Source of the DNA: Methanobacteriota archaeon
GTDB taxonomy: Archaea > Hydrothermarchaeota > Hydrothermarchaeia > Hydrothermarchaeales > JACRDW01
DNA: 7,431 nucleotides
Reading direction: 5' to 3'
Assembly: GCA_016212785.1 (NCBI GenBank)
Contig: JACRDW010000043.1
Location: 1-7,431 of the forward strand
Shown: positions 1-6,050 of the stretch, piece by piece
How the letters are laid out: each line of letters opens with the position of its first letter
Position numbering within the stretch: the stretch's first letter is position 1
Translations under genes and position numbers: made by a program
The notes under the pieces: generated by a model
Databases searched by the model: none
What the model was told of the DNA's origin: nothing
Seen by the model: the letters and a program-made list of their open reading frames with translations, nothing else

Positions 1-642
1 AGGCAGTTAATGGGCGCGCTTGGAGCTGAAAAAGAAAGAATCAAGATTATCGATGGAGATGCAGATGCTCCGCAGAAATTTGCATACGCCGTAAGTAATT
101 TTGTAAGGAGTCTAAATTCAATGCCAGCACTGGGGCTGGGAAAGAAAAAAGCGGCTGAACTCGATGACCTGTTAAAGGGAGAAATACCGGAGCGGAAAAT
201 GCTGCTCCGGATAGTTCAGAGCCTGTCCAAGAAATTGGGTATAAAATCAAAAGATATTAAAGGAAACTACGCATTCGGCGACCTTGTGGTAGATTACAAT
301 AAGTGCACCCTCTGCGGTGCGTGCGCGAGTCTATGTTCCACTGAGGCGCTAACGAGCACCCCGGAAGACCTGCCTACGATTACCTTCGTGCATGCTTACT
401 GCACTGCGTGTGGAATATGCGAGAAAATATGTCCGGAAAAAGCGCTGAAAGTTCGAAGGATGCTGGACTTAGAGCGTTTTGTGAGCGTAAAACCACACGA
501 GTTAAAAACAGAGCTCATCAGATGCGCCAAATGCGGCAAACCAGTTATGGCCGCTACCGCATACAAAAAACTTTCAGCTCTCTTTAAAAAGAGAGAATTA
601 GAACTTTTAGGAATGTGCAGGGACTGCAAAAATTTATTTTAA
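1..642 (+). CDS. 4Fe-4S dicluster protein of the molybdoenzyme-associated type, 3' part only
   Basis: The frame is open from base 1, with sense codons before the first ATG at 10, so the gene almost certainly begins outside the window and this is its C-terminal part. Numbered from that ATG, residues 1-38 resemble the MvhD-like linker of hydrogenase and heterodisulfide-reductase iron-sulfur proteins. Two ferredoxin motifs follow, CTLCGACASLC (99-109) and CTACGICEKIC (131-141). The C-terminus has a CxxC pair at 172-175 and another at 203-206, in the pattern CxxCGKP...MCxDC. This order of two Fer4 motifs then a paired-CxxC tail is what I recall from iron-sulfur proteins encoded beside formate dehydrogenases and other Mo reductases, where they are thought to serve electron transfer or maturation. 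It lacks a visible export signal, but the true N-terminus is not seen. It converges on the cytochrome gene. Family assignment is from memory of motifs; the exact role is unknown. Confidence 0.75.
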   Translation, partial: RQLMGALGAEKERIKIIDGDADAPQKFAYAVSNFVRSLNSMPALGLGKKKAAELDDLLKGEIPERKMLLRIVQSLSKKLGIKSKDIKGNYAFGDLVVDYNKCTLCGACASLCSTEALTSTPEDLPTITFVHAYCTACGICEKICPEKALKVRRMLDLERFVSVKPHELKTELIRCAKCGKPVMAATAYKKLSALFKKRELELLGMCRDCKNLF

Positions 643-678
643 AAATATAAAAAAAAGAGAGATCGGCTGAGCCGATCT
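641..678 (-). terminator. Hairpin and U-tract terminator of the molybdoenzyme operon
   Basis: On the minus strand an 8-bp perfect stem (660-667 with 671-678, loop at 668-670) begins at the last base of the cytochrome stop codon. It is followed by a U-rich run formed by the A-tract at 641-656. This is the layout of an intrinsic-type terminator; archaeal termination depends mainly on the U-tract. The plus-strand gene ending at 642 has only a short T-rich stretch at its own 3' end, so the two genes meet tail to tail here. Confidence 0.6.
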
Positions 679-1181
679 TACGGCACTCCGTACAGCGCCT
701 TTATTTTGCTTTCTGCACCATGGCACTGGGTACATACCAGTTTGTTTAGGTCTGGTTTGAAGATATTCGGGTTCTGTATGGTTAATGCAGTTACATAGTC
801 TGCCTTGCCCTCCATCTCCGGTTTAAAAACGTAGTACCTCGTCCAGTCTTTTTGCACCGGGTGCAGAATGCCACCGCGCACTATACCTCTGGTCTCCATT
901 CCAGTTGCTGGCACCCAGCTCTCGTGGCACTGCGTGCACTCAAACTCGAGCTTGCTGGACTCCAAGTGCTTCCGATGGGCTGGAAGTATGTTTGCGTTTT
1001 TAGTTGTGTCGCCCTTAATATTATCGCCGTGGCAGCCCAAGCATTTCTGATTGGCTGCCAATGTATAGCTGACTGGAACTTTTGGAGGCGGCGTCGTTTC
1101 AGGTGGACCTGGCAGAATACATCCTGCTGTCACTATTGCAAGAACCATCGCAACTGCAAAAAGCATTATTCTCTTTTTCAT
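678..1181 (-). CDS. Triheme c-type cytochrome lipoprotein
   Basis: The 167-residue product has a lipoprotein signal: a basic start, a hydrophobic stretch at 5-19 and a lipobox ending TAGC with the lipidated cysteine at 21, then a proline-rich linker (24-36). Three CxxCH heme sites follow at 47-51, 82-86 and 150-154. Exactly three other histidines exist in the mature part (69, 72, 107), enough to give each heme a second axial ligand. The HxxHL spacing before the second site is typical of small multiheme cytochromes. The start is supported by GGAG overlapping the previous stop codon, 12 bases downstream of the FeS subunit gene. It is the last gene of the operon and probably sits on the outer membrane face, exchanging electrons with the FeS subunit in place of a membrane anchor. 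The heme count is direct from sequence; the partner and direction of electron flow are inferred. It is not clearly NapB or NrfH. Confidence 0.88.
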   Translation of the reverse strand: MKKRIMLFAVAMVLAIVTAGCILPGPPETTPPPKVPVSYTLAANQKCLGCHGDNIKGDTTKNANILPAHRKHLESSKLEFECTQCHESWVPATGMETRGIVRGGILHPVQKDWTRYYVFKPEMEGKADYVTALTIQNPNIFKPDLNKLVCTQCHGAESKIKALYGVP

Positions 1182-1193
1182 GTTTACATTCTC

Positions 1194-1733
1194 CTAGGGC
1201 TTCAAGTATACTGCAGAAGGACTCGTGGCATCTGCCTCAACCAGTCTTGCCTGCCTCTCGCGTTTAACCAGGGACAGCTCGTTTATATCGCCGTATGTCA
1301 AAGTCTTCGTCATACAGGTCTGTACGCATGCAGGCTCTATGCCCTTGTCTATCCTGTGAACACACAGGGTACACTTAGTGGTGACTTTCTTCTCGCTGTC
1401 AAACTGTGGAGCGCCGTATGGGCATGCCCAGACGCAGTACCTGCAGCCTATGCACTTGTTGGCGTCTATGAGAACTATGCCGTCCGAATCGCGCTTGGAA
1501 ATAGCCCCAACCGGGCAGGCTGCCTTGCAAGGCGGCTTGCCGCAGTGCATGCACGCCATGCTGACTGGATACCTCTTTACGTTGGGATATGCTCCTGTCT
1601 CGATTTTTACTACCCTTCTCCAGAGTGCGCCCTCCTTAACGTCGCGGTTGTTCTCCTGCTTGCACGCATAGACGCATGCATTGCAGCCGACGCAGTTCGC
1701 AATGTTTACCATGAATCCTAGTTGCTTTGCCAT
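1194..1733 (-). CDS. Four-cluster ferredoxin subunit of a molybdopterin oxidoreductase (DmsB/PsrB/PhsB type)
   Basis: This 179-residue protein has sixteen cysteines in the four-cluster pattern of DmsB-like subunits: 14/17/20/24, 61/64/69/73, 94/97/100/104 and 121/124/136/140. No ligand is missing, so four [4Fe-4S] clusters are expected, forming a wire between the catalytic subunit and the cytochrome. It lacks a signal peptide or membrane segment. Such subunits normally cross the membrane by hitch-hiking with the Tat-signal-bearing catalytic subunit, and that is inferred here. A GGTGAGG ribosome site lies in the 11-base gap after the catalytic subunit's stop codon, so the two genes are co-transcribed and probably co-translated. 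The last cluster motif ends CMTKTL rather than the common CPTGA, a small deviation. The family is certain; the specific reaction cannot be read from this subunit. Confidence 0.93.
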   Translation of the reverse strand: MAKQLGFMVNIANCVGCNACVYACKQENNRDVKEGALWRRVVKIETGAYPNVKRYPVSMACMHCGKPPCKAACPVGAISKRDSDGIVLIDANKCIGCRYCVWACPYGAPQFDSEKKVTTKCTLCVHRIDKGIEPACVQTCMTKTLTYGDINELSLVKRERQARLVEADATSPSAVYLKP

Positions 1734-1744
1734 TTTTCCTCACC

Positions 1745-4216
1745 TCACGCCTTCGTAACTTTGACGCAGCACTCTTTGTGCAGCGCCTGTCCAGCTACCG
1801 GGTCGCTCTTTGTTGGTCTAAGCCATGCATCGTGGTGTCCCTTGCCCTTTGCAACGCTGCCCAATGCCCAGTGCCCGAAGCCGTGCTGCTGCCCCACAAC
1901 CTGCGGGTGGACGCCTTCGGTAACCCAGGCGATGCCCTGCACCTTGCCGTACTTGTTCTCTATGTTTACCTTGTCTCCGGTCTTTATGCCGAGGCTTGCT
2001 GCGGTCTTGGTGTTGATGTAGAGCGGGTTGTAGCCCTTGAGCTCCATTAGCCACACGTTGTTGAAGGTCCTTGTATGGGTATGTGAAATCTCTTTCCAGT
2101 TGATTAGATACAGCTCGCCGCTTTCCGGCTGCCAGTCCCTCGGAGTGTAGGCTGGCAGCGGGTCCAGAGTAACCCCATTCCTGTCCTTCTTGCCAGCTTC
2201 GAGTTCCTTGGTTTTAAACTGAGCCTTCTTCGTAGCGGTTGCAAAGCCTGCATATATCTTGTCTGCGACCTTCACGCCCACGACCTTTCCGTCCTTGTCT
2301 TTTACGAGTCCGTCAGCATCTACCTTGCCGCCCTCCGGCATTGCTACCTCTTTCACGTATTTCTTATATTTTGTCGGAGCTGCTTTGTCAATCCAGACTG
2401 CGCCCGGGAGCGCTTTTATCTCTTCAAGCGTCATTTTTGGAGTGCCGTTCTTCACTTCCTTGCTCAGGAACTCTTCGTACCACTTGTTGAGGTCCTCAAC
2501 TTTCTGGCCAGACATTGCACCTATGGAGAAGAACTCCTTGCCGTCCTTGTCTTTGATGCCCAGCTTCCTGCCGAGGGCAGCCACGAATTCAACCTCTTTG
2601 AGCTGCCCGAATATCGGATTCACAGCAGGCTGCCTCAGACCGAGAGCCGACCATGTAACCCAGTTGCTGTTCCAGTCGTACCTCTCGAGGTAAGTTGTTC
2701 CGGGTATCACGATATCTGCCAGAAGGGCAGTCTCACTGATGTGAGTATCAACCACAACAAGGAACTCCAGCTTCTTTAGAGCATCGATTACTGTCTGTGT
2801 GCCAGGTATCGACATGACTAAGTTCTGGAAGACAACAATGCCGACCTTGGGCATGTACGGAAGCGTTTCCTCTGCCATGCCTTTCATAATCTCTGTGTAG
2901 CATCCCGAGCCGTGGAAGTAGGGATACAAATCCTTGCCGTCCTTGTCCTTCTGCCCGAGTCTCACGTTCTTCAAGGTCTCAGAGGCTTTTGCATCTGCAC
3001 TTACCGACTGGTGCGAGTTGCCTCTCTTGTCAGGAATTACCATTCCCCCTTCCGCATCGTAAGAGCCGATTAGTGCATTTAGCGCAGCTATCGCCCTTCC
3101 GCCGAAGGCATTTGAGTGCTGCCCGGGTCCTGACCATACATCCACGAGCGCCGGCTTGGTCTTAGCGAGGTCCCTTGCAATCCTTCGTGTCGTGTCGGCG
3201 GGTACGCTCGTAATCTTCTCTGCCCACTCAGGCGTCTTGTCTGCAACATACTTCTTGTAGTCCTCGAAGCCGTAGGTCCAGTTTGCGACAAAGTCCTTGT
3301 CGTAAAGACCCTCGCTCACTATCACGTTGCCTATTGCAAGAGCCATAGCAGCGTCTGTTCCTGGTATTATGGAGACCCACTCATCAGCCCTAGCTGCGGT
3401 GTCGTCGAATACCGGCGAGACGTATACCATCTTCATGCCGTTGTCCTTTCCGCGAGCCCATATCCCTGGGAGGAGCGCCCACTTGGTCGCAGAGAGGAAG
3501 TTCCAGCCGAATATTAGAGCATACTTGCTGTGCGCAAAATCTGCCAGCGGTCTGTCGTGTCCCATGACCGCCTTGAATATCGCCTTCCTAGTCGTGTCGC
3601 ACAGGTTGGAGTGGTTGTTGTAGTTCGGCGTGCCGAAGAGCTTGACGAAGTCCTGCTGGATGTGGGTAAATGAGTGGTCCTCGCTTATCCAGAGCAGCTT
3701 GTGCATCTCGTTGGCATCTTGCAGCGCCTTTAGCTTGCCGGCGATTGTGGTAAGCGCCTCATCATAGGAAATCTCTTTCCACTTCGGGTCCTCGTCCTTG
3801 CCTTTGTTTGGATTTGTCCTCATCAATGGTTTCTTTACCCTGTCAGGGTCGTATAGCGTCATCATTGCTGCGTTGCCCTTGGGGCACATCGCTGCACCAA
3901 TTTTTTTCTGCTTCTCGAAGTCGTCGCTTGTGTTTGCAACGCCCGAAGGGTTCTCAGGGTTGGGCTCGATTTTAACTACGCGCCCGTCCGCGACTTTCGC
4001 TATTACTCCTGTCTGCCCGCCGCAGATGTTGCAGCAGGTGGGCACCAGCGTCTCAGCCGGCGCTGCTTCCACTATCCCTACTGTTGGAAGGCTTGCCGTC
4101 TTGAGCTTTCCTCCCATCGCAAGCGCAGCACCTGTTACAGCCGCCAGCTTGACAAACGTTCTTCTAGTTACTTTAGCTTCCTTTAACATGCCGGATGCCG
4201 AAGCTGTATTTCCCAT
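1745..4216 (-). CDS. Tat-exported molybdopterin oxidoreductase catalytic subunit, cysteine-ligated PsrA/PhsA-like clade
   Basis: The 823-residue protein carries a twin-arginine signal (TRRTFVK at 17-23, then a hydrophobic stretch), placing it outside the cytoplasm. The [4Fe-4S] region follows at 61-111 with cysteines 61, 62, 65 and 111; the usual third ligand position is Thr69. Lys113 in CPKG matches the lysine that bridges cluster and pterin in Nap, Fdh and Psr types. Cys206 in HSNLC is the likely Mo/W ligand, which excludes the Ser (DMSO reductase) and Asp (NarG) classes. The C-terminal dinucleotide-binding domain spans about 700-823 with GVHPQVV and FGHWALG motifs, close to polysulfide, thiosulfate and tetrathionate reductase relatives. 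Its length suits that group. It heads an operon with an FeS subunit and a cytochrome. A strong ribosome site supports Met1 over Met10. Substrate unknown: a sulfur oxyanion or polysulfide is the best guess, arsenate or selenate remain possible. Confidence 0.93.
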   Translation of the reverse strand: MGNTASASGMLKEAKVTRRTFVKLAAVTGAALAMGGKLKTASLPTVGIVEAAPAETLVPTCCNICGGQTGVIAKVADGRVVKIEPNPENPSGVANTSDDFEKQKKIGAAMCPKGNAAMMTLYDPDRVKKPLMRTNPNKGKDEDPKWKEISYDEALTTIAGKLKALQDANEMHKLLWISEDHSFTHIQQDFVKLFGTPNYNNHSNLCDTTRKAIFKAVMGHDRPLADFAHSKYALIFGWNFLSATKWALLPGIWARGKDNGMKMVYVSPVFDDTAARADEWVSIIPGTDAAMALAIGNVIVSEGLYDKDFVANWTYGFEDYKKYVADKTPEWAEKITSVPADTTRRIARDLAKTKPALVDVWSGPGQHSNAFGGRAIAALNALIGSYDAEGGMVIPDKRGNSHQSVSADAKASETLKNVRLGQKDKDGKDLYPYFHGSGCYTEIMKGMAEETLPYMPKVGIVVFQNLVMSIPGTQTVIDALKKLEFLVVVDTHISETALLADIVIPGTTYLERYDWNSNWVTWSALGLRQPAVNPIFGQLKEVEFVAALGRKLGIKDKDGKEFFSIGAMSGQKVEDLNKWYEEFLSKEVKNGTPKMTLEEIKALPGAVWIDKAAPTKYKKYVKEVAMPEGGKVDADGLVKDKDGKVVGVKVADKIYAGFATATKKAQFKTKELEAGKKDRNGVTLDPLPAYTPRDWQPESGELYLINWKEISHTHTRTFNNVWLMELKGYNPLYINTKTAASLGIKTGDKVNIENKYGKVQGIAWVTEGVHPQVVGQQHGFGHWALGSVAKGKGHHDAWLRPTKSDPVAGQALHKECCVKVTKA

Positions 4217-4220
4217 TCAC

Positions 4221-4227
4221 TCACCTC
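4221..4227 (-). promoter_or_regulatory. Strong ribosome binding site of the catalytic subunit
   Basis: The minus strand reads GAGGTGA four bases before the ATG at 4216, a near-perfect match to the 16S anti-Shine-Dalgarno. It decides the start in favour of 4216 rather than the in-frame Met at 4189, which would still keep the twin-arginine motif but lacks such a site. Confidence 0.8.
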
Positions 4228-4275
4228 TTCAATTTCAATCATCTAATAGACACCTTTTTATGACAAATACACTGA

Positions 4276-4290
4276 TAATATATATATTTT
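4276..4290 (-). promoter_or_regulatory. TATA-box promoter of the molybdoenzyme operon
   Basis: Read on the minus strand this is AAAATATATATATTA, preceded by a CAAAAA stretch that could serve as BRE. Transcription about 25 bases downstream would start near 4257, leaving a leader of about 40 bases that includes the strong ribosome site. The start site is predicted only from spacing. Confidence 0.55.
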
Positions 4291-4295
4291 TTGAA

Positions 4296-4307
4296 AATAA
4301 ATTTATT
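4296..4307. promoter_or_regulatory. Perfect 12-bp palindrome beside the operon promoter, possible operator
   Basis: AATAAATTTATT is a perfect inverted repeat lying just upstream of the minus-strand TATA box and about 40 bases upstream of the plus-strand one. Such a position suits a dimeric winged-helix regulator, and one is encoded next door. The site is all A/T in an A/T-rich stretch, so chance is a serious alternative. Confidence 0.2.
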
Positions 4308-4342
4308 CTAGGCGTGGTAATTTTTCTTCTTAAAGAGATAGA

Positions 4343-4352
4343 TTTTTAAATA
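4343..4352 (+). promoter_or_regulatory. TATA-box promoter of the wHTH-RDD/tatC genes, probably leaderless
   Basis: TTTTTAAATA is centred about 25 bases before the ATG at 4373. That places the expected transcription start at or next to the start codon. No Shine-Dalgarno sequence precedes the ATG, which fits a leaderless transcript, common in archaea. Confidence 0.6.
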
Positions 4353-4372
4353 CATGCAACAGAAAGTAGCGC

Positions 4373-5080
4373 ATGCTCAAAGACGAATACGAGCTTTTCA
4401 AGGCTCTGTCGCATCCAATAAGAGCTAAAATAATCGAGCTAATCTACGAGAACGGGGAGCTTTCCTATACAGAAATTTTAACAGCTCTCAAAATAGACAC
4501 AGGGCAGCTGAACTTCCATCTCAGGAACGTAAGCGAACTTTATACAAGGACAGAGAATGGCAACTATACCCTGAACGAAGCTGGAAAGCTCGGATACTAT
4601 GTCATGAGGGGGGTTAAAAAGCGCACAGGTAAAGAGGAAATTGCCACAGAACCTCATGCACCTGTCGAAAAAAGGGTAATGGCAGCGCTGATAGACTACT
4701 CGCTTTTCATCGGCAGTCCCTTCTTCTTCATCCTATTTCTCAACCTGTGGATTCCCTTTGGAGAGCAGGGGCGCGACCCGGTTATACTTGCTCAGTTCCT
4801 GCATGCGATATTTTTCCTTACGCTCATCGCCTTCATGTCCATGGAAACCTACAACGGACAGACGATTGGGAAGTATATAATGAAGATAAAGGCGGTTAAA
4901 GAAACTGGGAGAAAAATAAACCTTGTGGAGAGCACTATAAGAAACGTTGCGAAGATATTCTTCCTGCCTCTAGATTTGCTCACTGGGCTGCTATTTTTCA
5001 GGAAAAAAGGCTATATAAGATTTGCAGACTACTATACGAAAGTGAAAGTTGTGGATGTTTCGATGGATATAATTGAATAG
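4373..5080 (+). CDS. Winged-helix (ArsR-like) DNA-binding domain fused to an RDD membrane domain
   Basis: Residues 5-75 form an ArsR-type winged helix, with the LSHPIRAKIIELI first helix, the recognition region around 40-52 and a wing at 56-66. A charged linker (80-98) leads to an RDD domain (about 98-228). Its hallmark residues are Arg101 and Asp108 in RVMAALIDY, the GQTIGKYIMKIKAV motif at 162-175 and Asp201. Roughly three hydrophobic segments lie near 103-127, 137-158 and 192-209. The whole looks like a membrane-anchored transcription factor with a cytoplasmic DNA-binding head. RDD domains are poorly understood; some are linked to transport. It is divergent from the molybdoenzyme operon and 14 bases upstream of tatC, so it could regulate either; no target is proven. 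It lacks obvious metal-binding cysteines for ArsR-type sensing. Domain calls are motif-based. Confidence 0.85.
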   Translation: MLKDEYELFKALSHPIRAKIIELIYENGELSYTEILTALKIDTGQLNFHLRNVSELYTRTENGNYTLNEAGKLGYYVMRGVKKRTGKEEIATEPHAPVEKRVMAALIDYSLFIGSPFFFILFLNLWIPFGEQGRDPVILAQFLHAIFFLTLIAFMSMETYNGQTIGKYIMKIKAVKETGRKINLVESTIRNVAKIFFLPLDLLTGLLFFRKKGYIRFADYYTKVKVVDVSMDIIE

Positions 5081-5094
5081 CTGGAAGCGGTGAG

Positions 5095-5784
5095 ATGAAC
5101 TGGGCAGAGGTTTTGTACGAGGTTAAAAAGAAGCTTGCATACTTCGCAATTTTTTTGGCTGCTGCATTTGCGGTGCTCTGGTTCGTGGCAGACAAAATTA
5201 TCCTGAGGATGAAGCAAGACTTGCTGCCCAAAGAAGCCACGCTGATTGTAACGAGTCCAATGGAATACGTCATGGTCAAGATTCAAATCTCGCTGATTCT
5301 CTGCGCTTTACTAACCCTTCCCATTCTTGCAGCCATTGTGCTTGGAAGACTGAACATGAAATTCAAAGTTACTTCCATAATCTGGCTCTTTTTCGCCGCA
5401 GCGCTTTTAGCCGCAGGCTTTTCCTTCACCTACTTTTTTCTTCTCCCGCTGGCGATAAAAATACTCACGGGTTTCGCTACAGAAGCAGGCATCGAGACCT
5501 TCTTCTCGCTTAGCCAGTTCATACTCTTTGCCGCTCTAACGACGATTATATTCAGCATAGTGTTTGAGCTGCCGCTGGCAGTCTCCTGGCTTGCGATAAA
5601 CGGGATTGTCTCTGTTGCTGCGCTGAAAGAGAGGAGAAAGCACGTTTATGTCGGCACATTCATCGTAGCTGCAATTATAACAGCGGACCCCACGCCCTTC
5701 AGTCAAATACTCCTCGCTATACCTTTGATATTTCTCTATGAAGTCAGCATAATCTCGGCTAAGATATTTGGAAAAAAAGCTTAG
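5095..5784 (+). CDS. tatC: Divergent TatC, Sec-independent translocase subunit (first copy)
   Basis: The 229-residue protein has six hydrophobic segments and clear TatC signatures in its C-terminal half: FELPL with Glu158 and ERRKHVYVG...DPTPFSQILLAIPL with Gln204. The N-terminus LYEVKKKL keeps Glu9 at the place of the canonical LxELRxR motif. The first cytoplasmic loop is degenerate: where TatC normally has YQxWxFxxPGLYxxE, this protein has only LGRLNMKFK (about 83-91), so the signal-peptide-contacting glutamate (E. coli Glu103) is absent. It is slightly shorter than usual. It lies 14 bases after the wHTH-RDD gene, with a GGAAG/GGTGA-like ribosome site in the gap, so they probably form one operon. 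It may be a specialised or helper TatC working with the second copy; a decayed copy is less likely because the rest is well kept. Confidence 0.9.
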   Translation: MNWAEVLYEVKKKLAYFAIFLAAAFAVLWFVADKIILRMKQDLLPKEATLIVTSPMEYVMVKIQISLILCALLTLPILAAIVLGRLNMKFKVTSIIWLFFAAALLAAGFSFTYFFLLPLAIKILTGFATEAGIETFFSLSQFILFAALTTIIFSIVFELPLAVSWLAINGIVSVAALKERRKHVYVGTFIVAAIITADPTPFSQILLAIPLIFLYEVSIISAKIFGKKA

Positions 5785-5785
5785 C

Positions 5786-5932
5786 TCACGCAAATCTCCA
5801 GTTGCCTTCCTGCAGAGATTTTTGAATCCTGACAACCTTCTCCTTGTCTAATCTGTACTTCTTTAAAATAGGGGCTTCCTGCTTCTGAATCAGCAGATTT
5901 ACCAGTTCGTCGACCTTTATTCTGATTTTCAT
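5786..5932 (-). CDS. Small hypothetical protein, 48 residues, convergent with tatC
   Basis: An unbroken 48-codon frame runs from the ATG at 5932 to a TGA ending one base after the first tatC stop codon. The product starts MKIRIKVDEL and ends QEGNWRFA. It is lysine-rich and charged, with no cysteines, signal peptide or membrane segment, and looks helical in the middle (LVNLLIQK, LKKYRLDKEKVVRIQKSL). It matches no family I recognise. A weak GGTAG precedes the start. The frame stays open upstream to a stop at 6017 but with no ATG, GTG or TTG there. Ordinary codon choice and the sensible amphipathic pattern favour a real gene, but at this length chance cannot be excluded. Confidence 0.45.
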   Translation of the reverse strand: MKIRIKVDELVNLLIQKQEAPILKKYRLDKEKVVRIQKSLQEGNWRFA

Positions 5933-5953
5933 GTCTACTACCTTTTTTCGCCG

Positions 5954-5993
5954 GGAGTTCGGGGATATCCTACACAGGAAATCTGCGAACCCC
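5954..5993 (-). promoter_or_regulatory. Possible structured leader upstream of the small ORF
   Basis: In minus-strand RNA, GGGGUUCG (5993-5986) pairs with CGAACUCC (5961-5954) over 8 bp. One of these is a G-U wobble that would be a mismatch in plus-strand RNA. An inner UCCU/AGGA stem with a 4-base loop (5979-5976 with 5971-5968) nests inside. A Shine-Dalgarno-like GGAGGGG (5996-5990) is partly buried in the outer stem, though it lies about 60 bases before the only ATG. Function unknown. Confidence 0.3.
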
Positions 5994-6030
5994 TCCTGCT
6001 GAAATAAATTAAATTGTTAACTTATGCAAA

Positions 6031-6048
6031 AGTATTTAAGATAAAATA
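6031..6048. promoter_or_regulatory. A/T-rich TATA-like element usable in either direction
   Basis: The stretch AGTATTTAAGATAAAATA contains near-symmetric TATA-like boxes. On the minus strand CTTAAATA (6040-6033) would start transcription near 6011, ahead of the structured leader and the small ORF. On the plus strand TATTTAAG with a TGCAAAA upstream would start near 6062, inside the first hairpin. Neither is proven. Confidence 0.3.
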
Positions 6049-6050
6049 AC

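Noticed and set aside
852..1721. 289-codon open frame on the plus strand
   Set aside because: It lies antisense across the cytochrome and FeS subunit genes, both of which have intact cofactor motifs. Its product has no recognisable domain, and it spans the junction of two real genes, so it is a shadow frame.
4010..4012. Sequencing error explaining Thr69
   Set aside because: ACA differs from both cysteine codons at all three positions, and the flanking frame is intact, so a single miscall cannot account for it.
3798..4349. 183-codon open frame on the plus strand
   Set aside because: It is antisense to the N-terminal part of the catalytic subunit and runs through both divergent promoters; the product has no family features.
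5095..5784. Pseudogene reading of the first tatC
   Set aside because: The frame is intact, six membrane segments remain and the C-terminal motifs are well preserved; only the loop motif is lost, which looks like specialisation rather than decay.
5536..5835. 99-codon minus-strand frame
   Set aside because: It overlaps the well-conserved C-terminal part of the first tatC in antisense and is in a different frame from the 48-codon ORF; no sensible domain.
5933..6016. N-terminal extension of the 48-codon ORF
   Set aside because: The frame stays open up to the stop at 6017, but it contains no ATG, GTG or TTG start, so the only usable start is 5932 unless a rarer codon is used.
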